A stretch of DNA of 64,000 nt from Rhizobium sp. BK418 (GTDB lineage: Bacteria > Pseudomonadota > Alphaproteobacteria > Rhizobiales > Rhizobiaceae). Shown here in pieces: positions 1 through 9,099 of this stretch. The notes under the pieces were generated by a model. The model did not search any database and was not told the origin of the DNA. It was given only the letters and a program-made list of their open reading frames with translations. The position numbers were made by a program, and so were the translations under genes. The DNA lies in assembly GCF_004341105.1 (NCBI RefSeq), contig NZ_SLZK01000007.1, positions 310,001 to 374,000 on the forward strand, written 5' to 3'. Position 1 is the first letter of the stretch, and each line of letters starts with the position of its first letter.

Positions 1-184
1 TCTTGATCGTCACGAGATTGACGTCGGTGCAGGCAACGCCATCGGCAGATTCCCCGTCGCCCAGCAGCCTGTCTTTACCGACATAAACCGCCGCGCCGCC
101 GGAAACGCCCGCCAACAGGGCGCTGCCACCGATGATTAAAGCCAATTTCCGGGAAGGCCGGAACATGCGCAGTAAGGCCTTCAC
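1..184 (-). CDS. Membrane-anchored protein, N-terminal part only
   Basis: The first 61 codons of a leftward gene that runs off the left edge. A GTG start at 184 is preceded by a GGCGGAG ribosome site; an ATG at 166 is the alternative. The N-terminus is basic (KALLRMFRPSRK), followed by one hydrophobic segment (about residues 14-34) and then a polar region with one cysteine, so it is a single-pass membrane or exported protein. Too little is visible to name a family. It is divergent from the LysR gene; no functional link can be inferred. Confidence 0.55.
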   Translation of the reverse strand, partial: MKALLRMFRPSRKLALIIGGSALLAGVSGGAAVYVGKDRLLGDGESADGVACTDVNLVTIK

Positions 185-363
185 GCCAACTGCTCCGCCA
201 TCTAAAAACTCCAACGCAATACAAGTGACTGTGAAACTAAGGGAAATGACGTTTCGGAATCTTTAAGTGGCCCGTCCGACTTTGTCCGAACTAGCAAAAT
301 ACCAAAAAAGGTCCAGCCGCCGGTGCGCTTGCCAGATCGCTGAAACGCGTGCTCTAAAACGCC

Positions 364-1272
364 ATGGCATTCACGCTTCGCCAGATCCAATATTTTGTCG
401 CAGTTGCCGAACAGGGCTCGGTCACGCGCGCCGCGCAGAACCTGTCGATCTCGCAATCCTCGATCACCGAGGCGCTGAAGGAACTCGAAAACGACCTCGG
501 CGTTGCGCTCTTCGAACGCCACCCGCGAGGGCTCTCAATTACCCATAATGGCCACCAATTCCTGCGTCACGCCACGAAAATCCTGGCGACTGTCTCCGAC
601 GCGCGCACCAGTTTTTCAGGTCAGCAGGATGCTCCGGGCGGCACGCTGAATATCGGCGTCACCTCACTCGTCGCCGGTTACGTCCTGTCCGATTTGCTGG
701 CTCGCTACCGCCGCGCCTGCCCTGGTGTCGAGGTCAGCGCCATCGAGGACAATGGCGGTTATCTCGAACATCTGCTCGTCGGCGGCGAACTGGACGTCGC
801 AGTCATGGTGATTTCAAATCTGCGTGATCGCATGGCGCTGCAGGCCGAAATCCTGGAAACCTCGCCCTATCGCCTCTGGCTGCCAATGGGTCACCCGCTC
901 GTTTCTGCCGATATCATTTCAGTTGCCGATATCGCCCGCGAACCGCTGATCATGCTGACGGTGGATGAAATCGAGGAGAATACTGGCAAGCTCCTGAGTG
1001 CACTTGGCGCCCGCCCGCACGTCGCCTTCCGTACCCGCTCGGTGGAAGCGGTACGCAGCCTGGTCGCCACCGGCGCCGGTGTGGCGTTGCTGCCGGACCT
1101 CGTCTATCGCCCATGGTCGCTGGAAGGCGACCGTATCGAAAGCCGCGACGTTTCCGGCTCCCTGCCCGTCGTGCAGGTCGGCATCGTCTGGCGAAAGGGA
1201 TCCAGTCTGCCGCAGGCGGCGCGCGATTTCGTCGCCATCGCCGAGAATATGCGATCAGGGCGGTCCCGCTAG
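364..1272 (+). CDS. LysR family transcriptional regulator
   Basis: A 302-residue protein of normal LysR length. The winged HTH covers about residues 1-60 (MAFTLRQIQYFVAVAEQGSV, then SISQSSITEALKELE) and the type-2 periplasmic-binding-like effector domain covers roughly 90-295. The next gene, a polyamine-type binding protein, starts 120 bp downstream on the same strand. By position this regulator probably controls the import and aldehyde dehydrogenase operon that follows, although LysR genes are more often divergent from their targets. The ligand cannot be read from the sequence. Confidence 0.93.
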   Translation: MAFTLRQIQYFVAVAEQGSVTRAAQNLSISQSSITEALKELENDLGVALFERHPRGLSITHNGHQFLRHATKILATVSDARTSFSGQQDAPGGTLNIGVTSLVAGYVLSDLLARYRRACPGVEVSAIEDNGGYLEHLLVGGELDVAVMVISNLRDRMALQAEILETSPYRLWLPMGHPLVSADIISVADIAREPLIMLTVDEIEENTGKLLSALGARPHVAFRTRSVEAVRSLVATGAGVALLPDLVYRPWSLEGDRIESRDVSGSLPVVQVGIVWRKGSSLPQAARDFVAIAENMRSGRSR

Positions 1273-1392
1273 ATATCGGAATTTCCGATATCGGCTTTCT
1301 GATAAATGAATTTGCGAAACCGGGGTTTCCGCGTCACCTTTTCTTTCGGGAACAAAGCGCCGCAAAAGCGGCACCGAACCGGGAGACGGACG

Positions 1393-2553
1393 ATGAAACA
1401 TCTTCTGAAATCGTGCACTGTTGCGCTCGCGAGCCTGAGCTTCGTGACGCAAGTTGTCGCTGCCGAACCGCTCAAGAAATTGGGCAAGGGGGAAGGCGCC
1501 GTCAGCATCGTCGCCTGGGCCGGCTATATCGAGCGCGGCGAGACTGACAAGAACTACGACTGGGTCACCGACTTCGAAAAGGAAACCGGCTGCAAGGTTT
1601 CCGTCAAGACTGCCGCCACCTCGGATGAAATGGTGGCGCTGATGAATGAAGGCGGCTTCGATCTCGTCACGGCCTCGGGCGACGCATCGCTCCGTCTCGT
1701 CGCCGGTAAGCGTGTCCAGCCGATCAACATCGACCTCATCCCGAGCTTCAAGACTGTCGACGAACGCCTGCAAAATGCGCCCTGGAATACGGTGAACGGC
1801 GTCCACTACGGGGTGCCCTATCTCTGGGGGCCGAATGTGCTGATGTACAATACCGACACCTTCAAGGATAAGGCGCCGACAAGCTGGAACATCGTCTTCG
1901 AGGAACAGAACCTGCCTGATGGTAAGTCCAACAAGGGCCGCGTCCAGGCCTATGATGGCCCGATCTATATCGCCGATGCGGCCATGTATCTGATGGCCCA
2001 CAAGCCCGACCTCGGCATCAAGGATCCCTACGAACTCAACGAAGACCAGTACAAGGCTGCGCTCGACCTGTTGCGTGGTCAGCGCAAGATCGTCTCGCGC
2101 TACTGGCACGATGCGATGATCCAGGTCGACGACTTCAAGAACGAAGGTGTCGTGGCCTCCGGCTCCTGGCCCTTCCAGGTCAACCTGCTGCAGGCCGACA
2201 AGCAGAAGATCGCCTCCACCTTCCCTGAGGAAGGCGTGACCGGCTGGGCTGACACGACCATGTTGCACGCCGACAGCGAACACCCGAACTGCGCCTATAT
2301 GTGGATGGAGCATTCCCTGAAGCCCAAGGTCCAGGGTGATGCCGCCGCCTGGTTTGGCGCCGTCCCCTCGGTTCCGGCAGCCTGCAAGGGCAACGAACTT
2401 TTGACCGACGCTGGCTGCGACACGAATGGCTATGATCACTTCGACAAGATCAAGTTCTGGAAGACGCCCGTCGCCAAATGCGCGAGCGAGAGCGAATGCG
2501 TGCCCTATCATCGCTGGGTATCGGATTATATCGGCGTGATCGGCGGGCGATAA
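1393..2553 (+). CDS. Polyamine-type ABC transporter substrate-binding protein
   Basis: A periplasmic solute receptor of the PotD/PotF family. The chosen ATG at 1393 follows GGGAGA and gives a clean Sec signal peptide (MKHLLKSCTVALASLSF, cleavage near VVA-AEPL), leaving a mature protein of about 363 residues. The start VSIVAWAGYIERG and the block YLWGPNVLMYNTD are typical of spermidine/putrescine receptors. Four cysteines near the C-terminus (AACKGNELLTDAGCD, CASESEC) could form disulfides. It is first in an operon with an ATPase, two permeases and an aldehyde dehydrogenase. A polyamine or related amine is the likely substrate; this is inference from family and context. Confidence 0.9.
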   Translation: MKHLLKSCTVALASLSFVTQVVAAEPLKKLGKGEGAVSIVAWAGYIERGETDKNYDWVTDFEKETGCKVSVKTAATSDEMVALMNEGGFDLVTASGDASLRLVAGKRVQPINIDLIPSFKTVDERLQNAPWNTVNGVHYGVPYLWGPNVLMYNTDTFKDKAPTSWNIVFEEQNLPDGKSNKGRVQAYDGPIYIADAAMYLMAHKPDLGIKDPYELNEDQYKAALDLLRGQRKIVSRYWHDAMIQVDDFKNEGVVASGSWPFQVNLLQADKQKIASTFPEEGVTGWADTTMLHADSEHPNCAYMWMEHSLKPKVQGDAAAWFGAVPSVPAACKGNELLTDAGCDTNGYDHFDKIKFWKTPVAKCASESECVPYHRWVSDYIGVIGGR

Positions 2554-2674
2554 CGCCGAGCCGGCAGATCTGGCCAAAACCTCCTTTCAACACTCCGCAC
2601 AAGTGGGACGTTTGAGAGGCATCGCCGCATTCCTGCCGAAACGCCGCAGGGTTTGAGCGTGGGCGCGGCAGACT

Positions 2675-2703
2675 AAGCCCCTCCCCCGCGCGGGGAGGGG
2701 TTT
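2675..2703. terminator. Strong GC stem-loop after the binding-protein gene
   Basis: A perfect 9-bp inverted repeat (CCCCTCCCC, loop CGCGC, GGGGAGGGG), extendable by AA/TT pairs, lies in the 198-bp gap between the binding protein and ATPase genes. It is followed by only a short TTT. This suits a partial terminator or an mRNA 3'-end stabiliser that boosts binding-protein expression. Similar C/G-run palindromes are common between genes in rhizobia, so it may also belong to a dispersed repeat family. Confidence 0.6.
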
Positions 2704-2751
2704 GGAGGCAAATCAAGCCTCCGCTTTCAATGATATAAATTCGGAGCCCCC

Positions 2752-3738
2752 ATGACGTCTGCCGTCCGTTTCGAGAAGGTTTCTCGCCATTTCGGCGCCG
2801 TTCGCGCCGTCGACGGCGTCGATCTTGAGATCGCGCCCGGCGAGTTCTTCGCCATGCTCGGCCCGTCCGGCTCCGGCAAAACCACCTGCCTGCGGCTGAT
2901 TGCAGGCTTCGAGCAGCCGACATCGGGACATATCGAAATCTTCGGCGAAACCGCCGAGCATGTTCCGCCCTATCGCCGCAACGTCAACACCGTCTTTCAG
3001 GATTACGCGCTCTTCCCGCATCTCGATATCCTCGACAACGTCGCCTACGGACTGATGGTGAAAGGCGTCGGCAAGGCGGAGCGGATCAGAGAGGCCGAAA
3101 AGACGCTGGAACTTGTGAAATTGCCGGGCTATGGCAGCCGCCGCCCCGGTCAGCTGTCCGGCGGCCAGCGACAGCGCGTGGCGCTCGCCCGCGCGCTCGT
3201 CAACAAGCCACGAGTGCTACTGCTCGACGAGCCGCTCGGTGCTCTGGATCTGAAGCTGCGCGAACAGATGCAGGAAGAGCTGAAAAGCCTCCAGCGGGCG
3301 CTCGGCATTACCTTCATCTTCGTCACCCACGATCAGGGCGAGGCACTTTCGATGGCTGACCGTGTCGCGGTCTTCAACAATGGCGGCATTGTCCAGCAGG
3401 GCACGCCGCAGGATATCTACCGTCGCCCGAAGACACGCTTCGTCGCCGATTTCGTCGGCTCATCTAATGTCATTTCTCCCGATATCATGAGGGCCCTCGG
3501 CGGCGAGAAGCGCTGGGCGAGCTTGAGGCCGGAAGCAATCCGCCTTGCCGCTGACGGCATCGAAGCCAGGGTCGAAAATGCGAGCTTCCTGGGTGCCGCG
3601 ACTCGCCTGACCGTCGATATCAAGGGATTGCGCCTTCATGTCATGCTGCCGGCCGGCAGCGAAATCCCAGATATCGGCACCGCCATTCGCCTCGTCTGGC
3701 AGCAGGGCGACGTCCACTACATGGATGATGCGGCATGA
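2752..3738 (+). CDS. Polyamine-type ABC transporter ATP-binding protein (PotA family)
   Basis: A 328-residue cytoplasmic ATPase powering the importer. Visible are Walker A GPSGSGKT (residues 37-44), the Q-loop region VFQDYALFPHL, the signature LSGGQRQRVALARAL, Walker B LLLDEPLGALD and the switch FVTHDQGEA. A C-terminal TOBE-like domain of about 90 residues follows. Its stop overlaps the start of the first permease (ATGA), indicating translational coupling. Confidence 0.95.
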   Translation: MTSAVRFEKVSRHFGAVRAVDGVDLEIAPGEFFAMLGPSGSGKTTCLRLIAGFEQPTSGHIEIFGETAEHVPPYRRNVNTVFQDYALFPHLDILDNVAYGLMVKGVGKAERIREAEKTLELVKLPGYGSRRPGQLSGGQRQRVALARALVNKPRVLLLDEPLGALDLKLREQMQEELKSLQRALGITFIFVTHDQGEALSMADRVAVFNNGGIVQQGTPQDIYRRPKTRFVADFVGSSNVISPDIMRALGGEKRWASLRPEAIRLAADGIEARVENASFLGAATRLTVDIKGLRLHVMLPAGSEIPDIGTAIRLVWQQGDVHYMDDAA

Positions 3739-4697
3739 CGGCCTTGGCGATCACCAAGCCGGAAACCTCGATCCTGCCACGGCGCGGCGGCTTCTTCGGC
3801 CGGCTGTCGGACAGTTTCTGGCGCCATCCGAAACTGCTTCTGTTCCTGATGCTGACGCCGCCATTGCTCTGGCTTGGCATCATTTACATCGGCTCGCTGA
3901 TCGCGCTGCTGCTGCAGAGCTTCTTCTCGATCGATGATTTCTCGGGGATGGTGAATTACGAGTTCACCCTCGATACCTATGCGCAGCTCCTAAATCCCGG
4001 CAATTTCGACATCATCGTCAGAACAATCCTGATGGCCGCGCTGGTAACGGTCACCTCTGCCCTCGTCGCCTTCCCGATCGCCTATTATGCAGCACGCTAC
4101 GCGCAGGGAAAATGGAAGGCCCTCTTCTATCTGGGCATCATGCTGCCGCTCTGGTCGAGCTATCTCGTGAAGATCTATGCCTGGAAGCTGATCCTTGCGA
4201 AGGAAGGCATCCTCACCTGGCTTTTCGAGAAGCTCCATCTATCCTGGCTTCTCGACGGCGTCCTTGCCTTGCCTATCGTTGGCGGCAACTCCCTCTCCGT
4301 CAGCTACCTCGGAACCTTCATCGTCTTCGTCTATATCTGGCTGCCTTACATGATCCTGCCCACACAGGCCGCGCTCGAGCGCGTGCCCGGCAACCTGATC
4401 GAGGCCTCTGCGGATCTCGGCGCCACGCCGCACCAGACCTTCCGAACCGTGCTTTTCCCGCTGGCCCTGCCCGGCATCGTCGCCGGCTCGATCTTCACCT
4501 TCTCGCTGACCTTGGGCGATTACATCATCCCGCAGATCATCGGCTCGTCCCGCCTCTTCATCGGCCAGGCAGTCTATACGCAGCAGGGAACGGCCGGCAA
4601 CGTGCCGCTCGCTGCCGCCTTCTCCGTCGTGCCGATCGTCATCATGGCGATCTATCTATGGCTTGCCAAACGCATGGGAGCCTTCGATGCGCTCTGA
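3735..4697 (+). CDS. Polyamine-type ABC transporter permease (PotB/PotH-like)
   Basis: A 320-residue inner-membrane subunit with about six transmembrane helices, the first at roughly residues 32-60. The cytoplasmic EAA loop (NLIEASADLGATPHQTFRTV) that docks on the ATPase is clear near residue 225. The N-terminal 30 residues are polar and cytoplasmic. The start overlaps the ATPase stop and the end overlaps the next permease, so the three genes are translated as one unit. Confidence 0.94.
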   Translation: MTALAITKPETSILPRRGGFFGRLSDSFWRHPKLLLFLMLTPPLLWLGIIYIGSLIALLLQSFFSIDDFSGMVNYEFTLDTYAQLLNPGNFDIIVRTILMAALVTVTSALVAFPIAYYAARYAQGKWKALFYLGIMLPLWSSYLVKIYAWKLILAKEGILTWLFEKLHLSWLLDGVLALPIVGGNSLSVSYLGTFIVFVYIWLPYMILPTQAALERVPGNLIEASADLGATPHQTFRTVLFPLALPGIVAGSIFTFSLTLGDYIIPQIIGSSRLFIGQAVYTQQGTAGNVPLAAAFSVVPIVIMAIYLWLAKRMGAFDAL

Positions 4698-5502
4698 CCG
4701 TGGACAGAAATCCCCCCTCATTCTCAAACTCGCGGCTGCCGGCGGCCTGCTCTTCCTGCATCTGCCGATTCTGCTGATCTTCGTTTACGCCTTCACGACG
4801 GAAGAGAAGAGCTATCAATGGCCGCCCCCGGGCTTGACTCTGCAATGGTTCGGCATTGCCTGGAACCGCCCGGATGTCTGGTCGGCACTCGGCCTCTCCT
4901 TGCAGGTTGCCTGCATCGCGACGGCGATTGCGCTGATCCTCGGCACCCTGGGCGCAGCAGCCGTCAGCCAGACGAAATTTTTCGGTCGCGAAGCGATATC
5001 GCTGCTCGTAATCCTGCCGATCGCGCTTCCTGGCATCATCACCGGCATCGCACTGCGCTCCGCCTTCAGCCTGTTCGACATCCCCTTCTCCGTCTGGACG
5101 ATCGTGCTCGGCCACGCCACCTTCTGCGTCGTTGTCGTCTACAATAATGCCGTCGCCCGTTTCCGCCGCACGTCCAGTTCGCTGATCGAAGCTTCGATGG
5201 ATCTTGGCGCCGACGGCTTCCAGACCTTCCGCCATGTCATCCTGCCGAATATCGGTACTGCGCTTCTTGCCGGCGGAATGCTTGCCTTTGCTCTGTCCTT
5301 CGATGAAGTCATCGTCACCACCTTCACCGGCGGCCAGCAATCCACCCTGCCGATCTGGATGCTCGAAGAACTGATCCGCCCGCGCCAGCGCCCAGTCACC
5401 AATGTGGTCGCTGTGGTCGTCGTGCTCGTCACCTTCCTGCCGATCCTGGCAGCCTATTACCTCACACGTGACGGCGATCAGATCGCCGGCGCCGGCAAAT
5501 AA
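4687..5502 (+). CDS. Polyamine-type ABC transporter permease (PotC/PotI-like)
   Basis: The second permease of the importer, 271 residues from the ATG at 4687, which has GGGAG 6 bases upstream and overlaps the previous gene by 11 bases. An in-frame ATG at 4663 is less well placed. About six helices; the EAA motif is SSSLIEASMDLGADGFQTFRH near residue 170. The sequence LSFDEVIVTTFTGG is typical of PotC-type permeases. Confidence 0.94.
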   Translation: MRSDRGQKSPLILKLAAAGGLLFLHLPILLIFVYAFTTEEKSYQWPPPGLTLQWFGIAWNRPDVWSALGLSLQVACIATAIALILGTLGAAAVSQTKFFGREAISLLVILPIALPGIITGIALRSAFSLFDIPFSVWTIVLGHATFCVVVVYNNAVARFRRTSSSLIEASMDLGADGFQTFRHVILPNIGTALLAGGMLAFALSFDEVIVTTFTGGQQSTLPIWMLEELIRPRQRPVTNVVAVVVVLVTFLPILAAYYLTRDGDQIAGAGK

Positions 5503-5577
5503 CCCGGAGCGGGAATACGGAAAGTGTCAAACGCTTTCCTGTCCCACCTCACTCCACCAACGACAGGGAGAACGCCC

Positions 5578-7005
5578 ATGGACACGCAAATGCTGATCGG
5601 TTCCCGCTTTGAGACCGGCACGGAAACGGAAGAGCACATCCTGAACCCGAAGACGGGCGAGACGGTTTTGAACCTTCCCGAAGCCTCGCTGGGTCAGATC
5701 GATGCCGCCGTCGATGCCGCCGAGAAGGCTTTTGTCGGCTGGGCTCGCACCACGCCGTCAGAACGCTCCGCCTATCTCCTAAAGATCGCCGATGTCATTG
5801 AACGGGATGCCGAGAGCTTCGCCACCCTGGAGGCGCTCAACTGCGGCAAGCCGATCAACGCCGTTCTGAATGACGAAATCCCCGCCATCGTCGATTGCTA
5901 CCGCTTCTTTGCCGGTGCGGTGCGCAACCTGCATGGACCCGTCGCCGGCGAATATCTTCCCGGCCACACCTCGATGATCCGTCGCGATCCGATCGGCATC
6001 GTCGGCTCGATCGCGCCGTGGAACTATCCATTGATGATGATGGCCTGGAAACTGGCGCCGGCGATTGCCGGCGGCAATACAGTCGTCTTCAAACCTTCCG
6101 AACAGACGCCCTTGACGGCCCTGAAGATGGCGAAGCTCCTCTCTGATATCCTTCCCGAAGGCGTGGTCAATGTCATCCTCGGCCGCGGCGAGAGCGTCGG
6201 CAACGCACTGATCAACCACCCAAAAATCAATATGGTGTCGATAACAGGCGATGTTGCAACCGGTAAGAAGGTGCTGCAGGCCGCCGCCAAAACGGTCAAG
6301 CGCACCCATCTGGAACTTGGCGGCAAGGCGCCGGTCATTGTCTTCGACGATGCCGATCTCGAGGCCGTTGTCGCCGGTATCCGCACCTTCGGCTACTACA
6401 ATGCCGGCCAGGACTGCACAGCCGCCTGCCGGATCTATGCCGACGCCAGGGTCTACGACAATTTCGTCGCCGACCTGACCTCGGCTGTCTCCAGCATCCG
6501 CTTCAACCAGGCCGACGATACGCAGAACGAAATCGGCCCGCTGATTTCCAAGCGTCAGCGTGACCGGGTCGAAAGCTTCGTCACGCGCGCTTCCGAACAC
6601 AAGCACATGGAGATCACCACCGGTGGCAAGGTCTCTGGCGACAAGGGCTTCTTCTTCACTCCGACTGTTGTTGCAGGCGCCACGCAAGAAGACGAGATCG
6701 TTCGCCGCGAAGTTTTCGGCCCCGTTGTTTCGGTCACCCGCTTCAACGATGTAGAGGATGCAGTAACCTGGGCAAACGACAGCGATTACGGCCTCGCTTC
6801 TTCCGTCTGGACCAAGGATATCGGCCGCGGCATGAAGACTGCGGCCCAGCTCCAATACGGCTGCACCTGGATCAATACGCATTTCATGCTGGTCAATGAG
6901 ATGCCGCATGGCGGCTTGAAGCAATCAGGCTATGGCAAGGACTTATCTGCCTATGCCCTGGAAGACTATACGGCTGTCCGCCATGTGATGATCAATCACG
7001 GATAG
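5578..7005 (+). CDS. Aldehyde dehydrogenase, gamma-aminobutyraldehyde dehydrogenase type
   Basis: An NAD(P)-dependent aldehyde dehydrogenase, 475 residues from the ATG at 5578 (AGGGAG upstream; an in-frame ATG at 5524 is less likely). Landmarks are PWNYPLMM, the cofactor lysine in VFKPSEQTP, the general-base glutamate in LELGGKAP and the catalytic Cys280 in YNAGQDCTAAC. That active-site block resembles PatD/YdcW-type enzymes oxidising 4-aminobutanal to GABA. Its place at the end of a polyamine-type import operon fits putrescine catabolism. No diamine aminotransferase or gamma-glutamylputrescine gene lies in the window, so that step would be elsewhere. Related betaine-aldehyde activity cannot be excluded. 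Confidence 0.87.
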   Translation: MDTQMLIGSRFETGTETEEHILNPKTGETVLNLPEASLGQIDAAVDAAEKAFVGWARTTPSERSAYLLKIADVIERDAESFATLEALNCGKPINAVLNDEIPAIVDCYRFFAGAVRNLHGPVAGEYLPGHTSMIRRDPIGIVGSIAPWNYPLMMMAWKLAPAIAGGNTVVFKPSEQTPLTALKMAKLLSDILPEGVVNVILGRGESVGNALINHPKINMVSITGDVATGKKVLQAAAKTVKRTHLELGGKAPVIVFDDADLEAVVAGIRTFGYYNAGQDCTAACRIYADARVYDNFVADLTSAVSSIRFNQADDTQNEIGPLISKRQRDRVESFVTRASEHKHMEITTGGKVSGDKGFFFTPTVVAGATQEDEIVRREVFGPVVSVTRFNDVEDAVTWANDSDYGLASSVWTKDIGRGMKTAAQLQYGCTWINTHFMLVNEMPHGGLKQSGYGKDLSAYALEDYTAVRHVMINHG

Positions 7006-7031
7006 TTGAATAAAAGTTTCTTGATCAGCGT

Positions 7032-7066
7032 CAAAAGTCGCTGTCGCCATCAGTGACTTTTGTCAC
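7032..7066. terminator. Overlapping inverted repeats after the aldehyde dehydrogenase gene
   Basis: Arms CAAAAGTCGCTG (7032-7043) and CAGTGACTTTTG (7051-7062) pair at 11 of 12 positions around a 7-base loop. Inside the right arm a second palindrome, GTGAC-TTTT-GTCAC (7053-7066), begins. A T-rich stretch follows. It could terminate the amine operon or be an operator for the LuxR gene that starts at 7192; the nested geometry allows either. Confidence 0.5.
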
Positions 7067-7191
7067 TTTGTCATAATACAACTGCAGATAATATTTCTAA
7101 ACGTGGAATTGCCATTTCGTAAATACGTGGCGCTTCGCGATAAGTGTGATTCTTCAATGGATCACGGAAATCGGTCAGGCATTACTTACCC

Positions 7192-8298
7192 ATGGCGACA
7201 CGCATCGATATATCCGAGCTCGAAACGGCCCTGGAGGGATTGCTGGAATCCGCACTGGTGCCGGGGAGCTGGGAGCGCACGCTGGAGCAGATCAGCCAAG
7301 CCACCAGTTCCGTAGGGACGCATATCATGCCGGTCCGCGGGAAATTCCCATCTGGTTTTCTGAGCACGCCGAACCTGCTGGAAGCCTTCCAGGTCTATTT
7401 TGCCGAAGAGTGGTACAAGCGCGACTTTCGCGAACGTGGCTTGGCGGTTGCGATGACCAAGGGCGTCATCATCGAACACGACATCGCCGGCGAGGAGGAA
7501 TTCGACCACCACAGCTTCTACACGGAGTTTCTGGCCCGCTTCGGCCTCCGCTATTCCGCCATGGTCGGCTTCACTGCAGGCGATACGATGTTAAGCCTCA
7601 ATCTGCAGCGCCGGATCAAAGATCAGCCGTTCGATCACGACGACGAGCGGCTGCTCGTGAAAATGCAGTCTAGGTTGACCGCCGCGGCCGAAATCATCCG
7701 CGCACTGCATGTCGCCAAGATCGATAGCATGAGCGAGGCCTTCGAGCTCGCCGGTACCGCCGTCATCTTCTTCGATCGTGCCGGGCGTATCACTCGGCTG
7801 AACCAGCGGGCGGAGAAACTGCTCGACGGAAATATCCGTATCCTGGATCGGGAACTCGTCGGCATCAGTCAGGAAGAGACCGGGGCGCTGCGGCGCCACC
7901 TGCAGGCGATCCTTTCAAAAGAGCCTTTCGCCAATCCCCTCGTTTCCACACCCGTCCTGCTTTCCCGTCCGGGCAAGGCACCGCTGGTGGTCCGCGCTCA
8001 ACGGCTGAATGGCGTGACGGCCGATCTCTTCTCGCATTCTGCTGCAGTCGCCATCATCACTGATCTTTCCGAACGCGCGACCCCGAGCCGTGACCTTCTG
8101 CGCCGGCTTTTCGCGCTTACCCCACAAGAAACAACTGTCGCGCGCCTGCTCATGGAAGGTTCGTCGCCACGGCAGATCGCCGAAATATCCGGACTGTCCT
8201 ATGAAACGACCCGGGGCTACGTGAAACGGGTCCTTGCCAAGACTGGGACGCAGCGTCAGTCACAGCTCATTTCACTGCTTTCAAGCCTGAAAATCTAG
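7192..8298 (+). CDS. LuxR-type helix-turn-helix transcriptional regulator
   Basis: A 368-residue regulator with a C-terminal LuxR/GerE HTH (about residues 303-365: FALTPQETTVARLLMEGSS, then IAEISGLSYETTRGYVKRVLAK). The middle (about 175-260) resembles a degenerate PAS fold (AVIFFDRAGRITRLNQRAE). The N-terminal 150 residues show no autoinducer-binding or receiver domain that I recognise. No ribosome site stands out before the ATG. The last four bases (CTAG) are shared with the stop of the convergent TerC gene. Target and signal are unknown. Confidence 0.88.
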   Translation: MATRIDISELETALEGLLESALVPGSWERTLEQISQATSSVGTHIMPVRGKFPSGFLSTPNLLEAFQVYFAEEWYKRDFRERGLAVAMTKGVIIEHDIAGEEEFDHHSFYTEFLARFGLRYSAMVGFTAGDTMLSLNLQRRIKDQPFDHDDERLLVKMQSRLTAAAEIIRALHVAKIDSMSEAFELAGTAVIFFDRAGRITRLNQRAEKLLDGNIRILDRELVGISQEETGALRRHLQAILSKEPFANPLVSTPVLLSRPGKAPLVVRAQRLNGVTADLFSHSAAVAIITDLSERATPSRDLLRRLFALTPQETTVARLLMEGSSPRQIAEISGLSYETTRGYVKRVLAKTGTQRQSQLISLLSSLKI

Positions 8299-8915
8299 GC
8301 CTGATTATAAAGCGCGAACAGTTCCCAGCCGCCTTCCCATATCATGTCGAGCGCCACATAGATGATGATAGCGAGGCCGATCCAGCCAATCCAGCGAAAG
8401 CGGTTGAGCAGCTTTGCCACGAAATTGGATGCGACGCCCATAAGAATGACGGAAAGGATCAGTCCGAAGATTAAGGCGTTCATGTTCGACTTCGCAGCGC
8501 CTGCAACGGCCAGCACGTTGTCGAGCGACATGGAAAGATCTGCAAAGATGATTTGGCCGATCGCTTGCCGGAAAAGTTTCGGCTTGTGAGCATGGTGGCC
8601 GGCCTCCTGCTCGGCCTCCTCTTCCTCCGCTTCACGCAATTCCTTCAACATCGTCCAGCAGATCCATAGAAGCAGAAGGCCTCCGATGAGATTAATGCCC
8701 TTGATGACGAGCAACTGTGCGGCAATGACGGCGAAAACGATACGAATGACGGCTGCTGCGGCAATGCCGGTGACGATTGCCTTCCCGCGCAGTTCGGTGG
8801 AAAGGCCGGCAGCTGCCATGCCGATGACGATCACATTATCCCCCGAGAGGATAATGTTGATCATGATGACTTCGAGGTAGGCGGAAATGACCTGAGGGTC
8901 CAGAAATACGTGCAT
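8295..8915 (-). CDS. TerC/YjbE family integral membrane protein
   Basis: A 206-residue membrane protein with about seven helices. Two TerC signature stretches carry acidic intramembrane residues: IILSGDNVIVIG near the N-terminus and FADLSMSLDNVLAV near residue 127. A charged cytoplasmic loop (REAEEEEAEQEAGHHAHK) separates the two halves and could bind metal. Family members are linked to metal (often Mn) export or tellurium resistance; the substrate here is unknown. Its stop overlaps that of the LuxR gene. Confidence 0.9.
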   Translation of the reverse strand: MHVFLDPQVISAYLEVIMINIILSGDNVIVIGMAAAGLSTELRGKAIVTGIAAAAVIRIVFAVIAAQLLVIKGINLIGGLLLLWICWTMLKELREAEEEEAEQEAGHHAHKPKLFRQAIGQIIFADLSMSLDNVLAVAGAAKSNMNALIFGLILSVILMGVASNFVAKLLNRFRWIGWIGLAIIIYVALDMIWEGGWELFALYNQA

Positions 8916-9016
8916 GGAAATGGCTTTCGTCGATGGGGCAAATCGATGACGCTTCCCTTGAAACAGATCGTTGCATCTTTGAAAAGCCCTTGCAGGCCAG
9001 AGAAATAGGCTTTTAA

Positions 9017-9068
9017 GGAACGCTGTTCCATTTTAAACGATTTGGAACAAAATCGGCTTTGAAGCGTC
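9017..9068 (+). promoter_or_regulatory. Tandem GGAAC-N16-CG motifs (EcfG-like stress promoters)
   Basis: Two matches resemble the alphaproteobacterial general-stress (EcfG) promoter GGAAC-N16/17-CGTT: GGAAC at 9017 with CGAT 16 bases on, and GGAAC at 9044 with CGTC 16 bases on. The second ends 32 bases before the DUF1328 start codon. GGAAC-GCT-GTTCC at 9017 is also a small palindrome. Neither -10 half is a perfect CGTT. Confidence 0.5.
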
Positions 9069-9099
9069 TTCTTCCAACAATCACGGAAGGAAGATATCC

